Source of the DNA: Pomphorhynchus laevis
Taxonomy: Eukaryota > Acanthocephala > Palaeacanthocephala > Echinorhynchida > Pomphorhynchidae
Reading direction: 5' to 3'
Length of the DNA: 64,000 nt
NCBI GenBank assembly: GCA_012934845.2
Contig: WNNJ02001660.1
Span: 62,001-126,000, forward strand
The notes under the pieces were generated by a model. It did not search any database, had not been told where the DNA came from, and saw only the letters and a list, made by a program, of their open reading frames with translations. The stretch's first letter is position 1. Each line of letters opens with the position of its first letter. Shown piece by piece: positions 24,001 to 36,000 of the stretch. Position numbers and translations under genes: made by a program.

Positions 24001-27000
24001 AGCAATAACTGCCTCAAAAAACATCAAATAAAGTAAGTAATATTTATGTTTATATCAACTCCAGAGGAGCTTTTTCCGATTCTAAAGCCTTCGAATAAGA
24101 TAATCATAACTCCAAAAACTCCTCTGGCCAGCAACCAGCATTTTAATAGCTTTCTCATAGGATTTATAAAGAGTTATTCCTCTAACAGAATCATTATAAA
24201 CTCAGCGAGATCGGTAGGAAATATCTACCGCATCTCTTTCGTAAACTCTGATATAGCGAAAGAATACATGAAGTAATCAACGAAGCACTTGGAACACATA
24301 GCCTCTATAATTTAGAGGGCCTATCCAGGGTACAGTCAATATCTCAAACATTTTAAGCCCCCGTTGAAAATTCTGATATTAAAGAACTTGGGAAACTGTT
24401 CAACTTAGCGAACTTCAGATTTTTTAAGTGTATAAGATTCAAACATATAAGCAGCGGCAACCTCACGTATCCCAATTGTAACCAGTGTCATTGCTGGGGG
24501 CACTAGAGATCCAGCTGCAACAAAAGAAAAAATTTGTGGTGTTTGATCTTCATCGGAACAAGAGCACCCAGGTACTTGCTCAGCATCCCCACGCTGCTTG
24601 AACTGATGTTTACCACACCCTGCATGATTCCAGAAATACACGACCTTCAAGGCCTACATGAAAAGTACTTCGAAACCGTTTTCACTGAACATCATTTAGT
24701 GGATTTCGGTAGGTACTTCTGCCCTTAGCCTTCTATCTGGTCGAGATGCAGATGTTTTTAGTCCTTCAGAAGAATAGATTTATCCGGTCCACATCAAAGC
24801 ATTACTAGATTTTTACCAAATCACATAACTACCCACTTCACTCCGTATATGACACCACCTCACACCTCTTCATCTCAAAGTCTTATAACCTTCTTTCTCT
24901 CAAGTCACTTGGGCTGCCTGCGAGAATTGTTAACAGGATGAAGATTTTGCTGTATACCAAGCGGTTCTTCAACGAAGACGATCCTGATGCACGTCCGTTA
25001 TATTCTATTACAAGTGTGCCTCAAGACTCCCCGCTTTATCATATCTTATACCTTGCTGCCTCCATTATACTTTTTTAATCTTTTTATCGCGAAAAAAAAT
25101 CTAGTGGTATACATTGGTGATACCACAGCCATGTTTTCAGTACGAAAATGCAAAGATGTAGTTTTGGACATCAGCCGTTTCTTTTTAAAATTAAAAGAAT
25201 AACTAACCACATCTAATCTCATTCTAAACTCCTCCAAATCGCAGGTGTTGTTCTTTAATGGCGCTCTGGTGGCAAAGAGAAAATTAAAGAGAATAGCACT
25301 CTCATCTTTCTTCCCCATTTTGAATAATCAACCACTCCCAGTCTTTACACACCGAGTAAGATATCTGAGATTTACCATTGCAGAGAAATGGTCGGCCGGA
25401 TAAGACTTGAATATATTCAAAAGTGTTCTAAATAGTGCTAAATGGGCCCTGAACCAGGTCCAATATCTGTCTTTAAAGGAAGTGCTTAGGTGGGCCTATG
25501 GTGCATCTGGGGAATCTGAAGCTTATCATCATTACTAAAGCTTATCATCATTACTCACCATTGTCTGTCTCGACTAGATCCTCAGATGCGTGAGAAACCC
25601 TGAGTAGTTCAGCTGGAGGGCGGCGCGTTGGTGTAAGCTTGAGGGTGCTTATCCCCCGGTCAGTTTTAACGGAGACTTTGTTTTGATTGCGGTTTTGATT
25701 GTTTCCTGACTTTTTGTTTGTCATCCTCTACATTTTCATATTATGTGCATGTTTTTATTCATGTAGTAAAGAAATTTTTATCTCTCTACCTATTTACACT
25801 TCAATTTTGCACTTCGATGTATAACTTATTTGATGGGTTACTCAAAAAGTCTTATATTCTATAAAACCTGAATAACGGAGAATGACTTAAATAAAACATT
25901 TAGGAGCGTAAACTGATACATTGTAAATTACATTTTACTGATACATCGTAAATTGTAAATTGTGCACCCAACATTAAACATATCATTTGAAATGATACGA
26001 TACCATATTAAATAATATAGTCTACCATTAAATCATCACTTCTTTCAGTTGAATAATTTCAGAAATGATGACTGCATTGTTTAAGAACCTGAATCAATAC
26101 AATTTATCACATCATGCTTTAAAATACTGTTAAAAATAATATTCGAGCAAATATTTGATTTTTAACTACGTTTTTTAACTTTTAATAATTATTTTATTTT
26201 TAATATAAATCTTATCGAAATGTTAAATATTTTAAATGAAACTCTTATTAGAAAGATCATAGATAAAACATTTTTATTAAATTATAAAATACAAAATTTG
26301 AACTAGTGATCTTAAACTTTTAAGTTATTCACATATTTACAATATAAACATAAACTCCATAAAGAAAAACAATCACAACATTAGTTTTAATAAAGTTGTT
26401 CAAACTATTAAAGGTTTGTTTAGAAGCATTTGTTGATGATTTAAATATACTAATCTTATAACCTTAAATAATAGTTCCATTAATTTTCTTAATCATATAA
26501 AAATCAGTGAACATTAAAATAAATTTTTAATAATATTTTTATACTTCGCTAAAGCTGGTACGTCGTCAGAAAAAACGTATAGTTTGTTCATTGAAAGAAT
26601 AAAACGTTTCTTCGATATAAAATCTCGTTTTTATTTCGATTTTTAATTGGACTTTAAAATTAGGCCCAGAAACTAGGATATATTCGATAAAAAATATATG
26701 TAAAATTAAGAACGGGCAATTTCTATTACGAACTTTTTTATCGAAGATATTTCAGTTATTCTAAATTTCCGAATTAAAAATGTTTTATAATTAAAATTTC
26801 AAATTTAGCAGCTGGAGGGTAGATCCCTTCATGTATTGAAGCATATTTTGTAAAAGATTCACCGTATGCATTTTATATCCTCACGACTAATATTTGTCAT
26901 GAAAAAATAATTAAATAATAATTATTTTGTCCAACATCTTATTTTCATTAAAAATAAGTGTTATGTATTTAACATTTGATATGTTGAAAAATAAGTGCCT

Positions 27001-30000
27001 TAAATACAGTATTTAGTATTAAGACAAAAACCATTGATTACGTTGTAGACAAGAAGACGTCTACTAATGATGTCAACTTAATGACAAGACGGCATTAAGT
27101 TGCAAAGTGGATAAGCGCGCTCGTAAGGAAAATTGTATTTCAAAACAAACATTCTGTCAAAAGCTTTAGATATTTTACAATATCCCAAGAAATATTCTGA
27201 AATATATTTTGAAATTTTAAAGTAAAAATTATAAATGTTTTATTATTGGATAAGGATGTTAAAAATTATGCAATTTTAATGAGTAAAAATTATTTTAATA
27301 ATTTGATTAATATTAATTTAATAATTATTTAATAACTTTTAAATTTATTAATAACTTTTTATTTTGAATTCAACGATTCAAAATAAAAAAATCTATTTTA
27401 CTTACTCCATTTATAATTAATTAATAATTACTCTAATATTAGATAATAAAATCATTATTTTTTACTTTAAATAATTTTGCTTCAAAATAATTTAATTGGC
27501 GTAGAAATTATCAACCACAAGTTTTTATTCAAATTACCTCGTTGTTAAATGTTTGTGCTGATTTTGAACACCGCTTACCCGCATTGTCATCAAGTATGAA
27601 ATCAAATACTTGTGATGATTTACTTAAATTCGGTCTAAAAAGGTTATCAAATTCATTAAATAAAAAGTTTATCGGTATATTAATATCATCATGATATCTT
27701 GCTTCGAAAAAGAATACAAAAAAAAGAATACTTAATATATTTTTTCAAACATGTTATTAATATCTCAATATGTTTAGTATTCGAAAATTTTTATTAAGAA
27801 TTATATCAAAGATTCTCTTGAGAGGTAAACAAATCGACATGGATAAATCAATAATGCTTTAATAATTATACAAATGTATTATTTAGTTTTATTTTATGTC
27901 AATGTTGCCGTTTAAAACACAAGAATCGACCGCATTCTTTTGTATATCATTCAATTTGTGGTAATCTAGAATAGTTTCAAATGATATTAGTGTTTAATTC
28001 CATAACTAAGTGAAACAAAAAAGTCACATATTTAAATTCACGTGAAAATTCGGGCTTCTACAAACTTTTTTATGGATATGTAAGCCTTAATTCAAATATA
28101 ATGTTTATAAACATATTATAATCATATTATAATATGTTATAATAAAAATAATTAAAAATAATGTGTTATTATAAACAAATTATAAACAAATTAATATTAT
28201 TTTAATAATTTATGAGCAAAACACCATTAAAATCCTGTATATTTTTTATTATTGTCTTCTCGATATAATATCCTATCAATAAATAATATCATATATATAA
28301 TTTTAAATCAGAATGTGCAAAACTGTGATCCGGGAGCTAAAAAGTTTCACTTTCATAATCGTAGATGTTGCCAAAAACCGGAGTTCGATTACAAGTAGAG
28401 CAGACTTCCTTATCACCCCTAGACGAGCTGATGGTAAACAGCATCACTCATCAGTAGGTGAACTACCAATCAGTCGTTTCGGCTGCCTTGTGATATATTT
28501 AAAAGGCATCTCCGAGAATTTGCTAACGTAGTAGCATGGGCATAGCCTCTTTAAACTAACAACGTGCTTTCCGGATCATCCTAATTTTATTCGGCAGGAA
28601 TTTTAATTGCTGTCGCTGCTTGCTTTCTCACAGGATCCCTTTGTCGGATACGTTTTTATAATTTAATCGCAGAATGTGTAAAACTGTGCTCCGGGAGCTA
28701 AAAAGCTTCAGTTTCATAATTGTAAATTTTGCCAAAAACCTGAGTTCGATTACAAGTAGAGCAGACTTCCTTATCACCCCTAGACGAGCTGATGGTAGAC
28801 AGCATCACTCATCGGTAGGTGAACTACCAATAGTCGTTTCGGTGCCTTGTGATATATTAAGAAGGCATCTCCGAGAATTTGCTTACGTGGTAGCATGGGC
28901 ATTACCTCTTTAAACTAACCATGTGCTTTCCGGATAATCCTAATTTTATTCAGCAGGAATTTTACTTGCTGTTGTTGCTTGCTTTCTAACAGGATCCTTT
29001 GGAGGATACATTTTTATAATTCTATATCTGACTGTGTTAAACTGTGCTCCGGGAGCTAATAAGCTTCAGTTTTATAATTGTAGATGTTGCCAAAAACCGA
29101 AGTTCGATTACATGCAGAGCAGACTTCCTTATCACTCCTAGACGAGCTGATGGTAGCTGGCAGCACTCATCAGTAGGTTGGGGTGAACTACCATCAGTCG
29201 TTTCGGCTGCCTTGTGATATATTAAATATGCATTTCCGAGAATTTGCTAACGTGGTAGCATGGGCATAGCCTCTTTAAACTAACCATGTGCTTTCCGGAT
29301 CATCCTAATTTTATTCAGCAGGAATTTTACTTGCTGTCGTTGCTGGCTTTCTCACAGGATCCTTTAAAGGATACATTTTTATAATTCTATATCTGACTGT
29401 GTTAAACTGTGCTCCGGGAGCTAATAAGCTTCAGTTTTATAATTGTAGATGTTGCCAAAAACCGGAGTTGGCAACATCTACGATTATATATAATATATAC
29501 ACGAATGTGAAATTGACGTTAAAATTGTCTTGGTTATTACAAATTCTTACAAATATTGAAGAAGCCGCAAGGCGAAACGTAAAATAGAATAATTAATCTT
29601 TGTTTTTTGTTGGTAGAGACCAATAATCATATTTCGAATATATTTTGGTCATAATGTGATCTCAACCGGAAGTAGCTTACAAATTTATTTTAATATTTGC
29701 TTACAATATATAGCTTGGTATTGTTTATAGACCATCGTCAGTGATTTGCTAATTGGAATTCGGCTATATAGTTTTGAAAATAAGTTGAAAGACCCGATAA
29801 AAAAGCAGTGCAAATCATGTAGACCATTAAAATCCTGTATATATAATATATATAATATAATATATAGGAAATATAATTATTGGTCTCTACCAACAAATAT
29901 AACAGAGATTAATTCTTCAATTTACGTTTCGCCTTGCGGCTTCTTCAAAAATTGTAAGAATTATAATAACAAAGACAACTTTTTAACATTAAAAAGTTGT

Positions 30001-33000
30001 TTGTTTTTTTTGTTGATAGAGACTAATAATCATATTTCCTATATATTTTGGTCATAGCGTGATCCCAACCGGGAGTTGCTTTTAAATTTATTTTAATTTA
30101 TACTTACAATATATATACATAATTTAAGAGCTGAAATATATAGAGATTATGTATTCAAGATCTTATATTATATAATAATAAATTGAAAACGCCTTTATTC
30201 ACAATGTCACACAGGCAACCGAAACGACCAGTGAGTACTTTATTCTACTGATGAGTGTTCTCGGGTACTCATTGGTCGTCTAGAAGTGACGTAGTGACTG
30301 AAAGTCGTGAATCAAAGTTCCGTATATCAAGCAACACCGTTTTGTATATATATCTATATATAACGTTCAGCATATTAATTCATGATTGACAGAAATACGT
30401 GTGATTTCCGTAATTATATAAGGTATAATATAATTGTATGTCATATACATAATTTAACATTATATTATAATATTATTATATATAACATACATAATATAAT
30501 TATATTAAAGATATATCTAACATAATTTCAAATAATTATGATTATTGATTATCTAAATTTTATTCAATAACAATTTTTAACCACACTTGATTATACCATA
30601 ATAAATGTATATATTCCAATCAATTAATTATTAATGATTGACTGAAAATAAGCACGAACAAGTTACTCCATAAATTCTTATTTCGAGTATGTTAGCGATA
30701 TTTAGTTAGAATAGTTTTTTTGATCCAATTGCAAAAAATCAAAGATATTGTTTTTTAAAGCATTCATCGATATATTACATCACAGCTGAGGAATTGTAGT
30801 TATAGCTCTTCGATTTTTGAAGCTTTTCTTTTTTAGTTTAAGAATAGGAAACTACAATAAGTAATAGGAGAAGCCGTTTATCTTTAGTTTTGTAGTTTTG
30901 ACTAAATAGAAGTTTTATTGCTACAGATCAATTTATACATTTAACTAAATATATTTAATCTTTATTCAAAATCACGTATATTTTCCATAAAAAGAAATTT
31001 ATTATGACGACTGTCGTTTTTTGAATTAATTACCTAACTGATTTGGTATCAACTAGATCACCGCTGGAGTTGCTGCTATTTCTTCCGGATAGATAACATC
31101 TTCGCTTCCAAATATGCGTTCTGTATTCATATAATAAATCAATCTCGAACCGTGCTAACGAAGATATTTTGTCAATGTCGAAATAATCTATCTTAGAAAG
31201 CATATATTTTATTTTCAATTTGAATATATTTGACACAAATTAGATTGCAAGCGATTTTCTGTGTGTAAACGATATTTAGTGTAAAAAGCATTGTTAAACA
31301 ATTTAATTTTAGATTTGTGTTTAAAGCTAATACAATATTGTCGTAGAATACCACTATAGTAGAATACCACTATAGTAGAATCCCACTGACGCTATCCACG
31401 CAGCACGACTGCTCCTAGAAAAACACTTGGAGAAAAATCAGCCGCTCCACGTTGTATTCTTGGATTTGGAAAAGGCTTTTGATCGTGTACCACATGAATT
31501 AATACGGTATGCGCTGCGTCAGCATCAAGTCTCGGAACATCTAATCAGATGGGTGATGCTGCTCTACGAGAATACCGAAAGTCGGGTTCTAAGCGCAGCT
31601 GGAATGTCACAGCCATTTCAAATATCAGTGGAGGTCCATCAAGGAAGTGCTTTCTCACCGGCATTATTCAACACAGTACTGAAAGCTATAACGCGTGATA
31701 TCCAAAAGTCGATTCCATATACCATTCTTTACGCTGACGATGTCTGGCTGGCGGCGGACAACAAAAAGGACCTGGAGGAATCAACTACTGTATGGAATAA
31801 CCGACTCGCACAATACGGACTACGACTTAATCTAGACAAGACCGAATACCTCACAACAGACCAACATGAAAGTGGCACCATCAATATTAATGGCTTTGAC
31901 CTGAGACGTTACCTCGGAACCATACTCTCGGCAAGCGGCGACGTGACTTATGAAGTCAATGCACGAATAAGCTCAGCGTGGACAAAATGGCGAGCGACGA
32001 CAGGTGTTTTATGTGACCGTCGCATCAAGGATCACCTGAAATCAAAGATCTACCGCTCAATCATTCGCCCTGTGGTTATGTACGGCACAGAGTGCTTGCC
32101 TATTACCAAGGCAGCGGAACGACGCTTTGCGGTCATGGAGACGAAAATGCTGCGGTGGATAAGCGGAATTACCCGGTATGACCACGTGAGAAATATGGAC
32201 ATCCTCCGAAGATACGGCGTCGCCCCTATCGTAAATAAAATGCAAGGGGCCAGACTCCGGTGGTATGGCCACGTGTTGTGGAGTGAAAATTATTCCCTTG
32301 CAAAGACTGCCTTAAAGTATGAGATCATAGGCAAACGCTCGAGAGGTCGACCCAAGCACCGATGGTTAGATGGCCTTCACACAGATCTCAAGGCAGCTGG
32401 ACTTCACCCAGACCAAGCCGAAAATAGAGCGAAATGGAGGGCTAAATCTCACATAGCCGACCCTGCCTCAAATCGGAACAAAGGCTGAAGAATAAGAAGA
32501 AGAATATTGTGCAATATTTAAAGAATAGACTGGAAAAAAACAACTCCAATGCGTTAATATGAATTGCAGTACAAAGCATTAATAATATTTTGTATCTTAA
32601 ATTCAACCTTGCATCGAAATATGTATCTAAAATGCTATCTAATTATATATGATTATAATTATATATTATATATAATTATACTATATATAAGTATATATAA
32701 TTATGTATAATTATAATGTAATAATTTGAATAATTATTTTATTTTTAATCAACGATTTTTTAATTATTATTTTAAATAGTTCATTATTTTATAATTATTT
32801 TTAGGTTCCCGGAAATGTGCCTATTTCAATAATAAGTATAATAAGATAAAATATAATAAGATAAAAACGCTCTCATCCAATTGAAGTTATTCCCGTCATC
32901 GCATTCACCATGGGCCGAGTAAATTCACCGATTCGAGATTGTGGAGGCCGCACGCAGCACGAAATAGAAAGCGCAAACGTGATGCTCAATCGTGTCCGTA

Positions 33001-36000
33001 AGTGCGAGATCATATCGCCGCTATAGCTTCGTTGTAGCTTGGAAGACACTCTTGCAGCAATTGTCTGCATGAGTCGTGTCGCCGTAGGAGCGAAACCTCC
33101 AGTAACTGCGAGGAAAAATGGTAAGAAATACAAGTGTTCAATTTCTCTGATCTGTTCCTGATACTTTGTTTTTTTCCGGTTCTCGTGGTAGTCAAAACTT
33201 GCATCGACAGTCTTCAGGTGATTAGATGGAGACAAGTTGTTGAAGATGCAGACATCGATGAATGTTCGCTCCAATCTACCACCGAACAAACCGACGCAAA
33301 CGATGTCTGGATGGGCATCCTCTCCCCGAGCTGTGGTCCAGCATTAAAATTCAAAATCCTTTGCAATTGGCTAGAGTGAGGGTTCAAACGCTACGTCGTT
33401 GCTAATATCAGATACGGCGGAAGCCAAAACATCCCTTAACTCATGGTCCCGTATTATTGGGAGAGCCCCTCTTCTGAATGACGATGCATGGATTAGGCAG
33501 AAATCATCTCCGCATGAACAGTTTGTCGGCAGGCTAGATAAGGACCAGTTATATCTTACAGCAACAGCATCCTGAAATTCGAGTTTGGTCATGTTATATC
33601 ATAATGCCTTAAAAGATCTCGTTTAAAGCCAGATTGAAGCCCCTTTTACGGAAGCGTACTTTAGGAGCTGGATAGTTGGTCTGGAAGCAAGTTTACGTAA
33701 ATCATCAAGTAGTGAAGCGGAATGCATTCTGTTGTCACTAGTAATATAATTTTCAAAGCTTTCTTTTTAATCAATAAAATTAAAATAATAATTTATAATA
33801 TTTATTAATTATGAATATTGGCAATAAATAGTCACTGATTGCTATTCAATCAGTGGATCATTAATCAGTAAATTATAAGTTCATAACCAAACTTGAGCTT
33901 TAAGATTGAAACGACTTTTAGATTGCATATTTCAACCCATATTCTTAACCATGTTCGTTAAAGCAATGTTCGTATTGATTTAGTAAGTTAATTCAATAAT
34001 TAATTAGGTTCAAGATGTAAATTCAAGATTTACAGAAATACACGTGAATGTGATATGACAAACATGACACAACAAGTCACATTGTGATTGCGACTGTAAC
34101 TTTACGAGACAAGGGGGAACCTTTGAATGTATAATGTACGGTGCATGAAAGACACAAAATGTTTCATTATATCAACATTTTTTGGTCGGCGTCATGTGAT
34201 AATCAGACGATTAGTCATCCTCGTCTAACAGGATATTCCACTTAAGTTCACAGCGATAGTATTCTTTCTACAACAATGAGGTTCAAGTTTTACGGTAGAG
34301 CTGAAACTTAATCACCGTATACATTTTGACAGATTTATTTGTTTAGTTGCAACATCATTTATTACGAGATTCGCAGTGTAAAGGTAGCAAAGATAAAGCA
34401 GCTTTTGCCAACGCTTAAATAGTCAAGTTAACAAAATAACACTCAAATAGACATTTTGAACAATCAACACAATAAATTAATGTGATTGATTAATAAATAC
34501 ATTAATAAATTAATAAAATAAATTAATAAAACAATTAAATAAATTAATAAAACATTCACATTAATAAATTAATGTGGTTGATTACATATTGAACATGTTA
34601 GCATTCAACATGTTGAATGTGATTCGATTTTAGTGCAAGTTGTTCAACTCAGGTTATTATCAGGTTGCTTACCTTTTTATTTTGTCTTTTAAGATAGTTT
34701 TCTCTATATAACCTCTCTGTTACTTTAGGTAGCTCTCCGTACTCTTTAGCAATATGATACAAACTAAATCAACAAAATAATTAATTTTTTTATTCATATA
34801 ATTCTTAAATAATTAAATTTTTATTTTAAAATTTATTATTTATTTAATTCTTAAATAATTAAGGATCTTTATTTGAGAATATCTACAAAAAATATAAATG
34901 ATAATTTATTTATCAAATACTTTAGCATTATTTGTCAAATAATTTACAAGTAAGCTTTTTAAAATCGTTAATCAATCTTGTTTAAACATTTTGCGATTTT
35001 ATTTACTCAATTATGTTAGCGCGTGAATTTAATAGATAAAATTGGACATTTGGTATAAAAGTAGAAGTATATTGTAATATATGATGCATTATATAATAAA
35101 TAATACATAATCGAATGAAATTTATGCTGACAAATGATTCAAAACGATCTCAAAATTTGCTAAATAATTATAAAAAAATTAATTTTTAAATTTTATTTTT
35201 TTTGTTTTAAAAAATTATAAAAATGTTTGTAAAAATTCATGTATGCACAATAATAAGTTGAATATGATAAAAAAAATCTAGAAAATACTAATGTAAAATT
35301 ATTGTATAGTCATTTATCAGTCCAAATTATTTTATAAACAGATTAATTAAATTTCGATTACATTTCAATTATTAAATACACTGTAAAAATCAATATTTTG
35401 TATTAATATGACAAAACGATGTAATATAAATATTATATTATTATATTTATTATAAATACATTATAATGATATATTATAATATTAGAGTTTTGATTTTAAA
35501 ATGTAATAGCAAATATTTATTTCATATTTATTCAATATTTATTATTGTATTTATATATTATTTATATATTATTTATATATTATTATTTTTAATATTATTA
35601 TATTTATTAAATATAAATTATAATATTATAATATAATATTAGAGTTTTGATTTTAAAATGTAATAGCAAATATTTATTTCATATTTATTCAATATTTATT
35701 ATTGTATTAATATATTATTTATATATTATTATATTAATATTTTTAAAATTATTGTATTTATTATAAATACATTATAATGATATATTATAATATTACAGTT
35801 TTGATTTTAAAATGTAATAGCAAATATTAATTTCATATTTATTCAATATTTATTATTTCTTCGAAAATAATAAAAAAAATTATTAATAAAAATAAAATTA
35901 CATAAAGTTAATTAGTAAATTAAAGTTTTATTACAAAAATATTTTGAATTGTTTCTTTGCCCTTAAGTGTAACATTTGGTATATTTTTGTAGTATAAACT

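Larger units (their letters stand above)
27635..31033 (-). other. Intron with satellite and hairpin repeats
   Basis: Contains the 360-bp satellite (28308-29470), a foldback junction (29441-29485), inverted and direct copies of a GAAGAAGCCGCAAGGCG repeat (29490-30110) and an isolated structured hairpin (30215-30280). 27.64-28.3 and 30.3-31.03 kb are plain AT-rich DNA. Confidence 0.55.
31192..34672 (-). other. Intron with two retroelement remnants
   Basis: Holds the RTE fragment (31342-32502) and a retroelement C-terminal fossil (32.87-33.72 kb). 33.72-34.67 kb is AT-rich without recognisable content, apart from a CATTAATAAATTAAT-type simple repeat near 34440-34600. Confidence 0.55.

Noticed and set aside
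28440-28490. Calling the satellite hairpin a hammerhead ribozyme
   Set aside because: The boxes occur in the order GAAA, CUGAUGA, UH, which is not any circular permutation of a hammerhead, and stems I and II are absent.
28313-28913. Two similar 72-79 codon ORFs
   Set aside because: They repeat with the 360-bp satellite unit and are interrupted differently in each unit, so they reflect the satellite, not a gene family.
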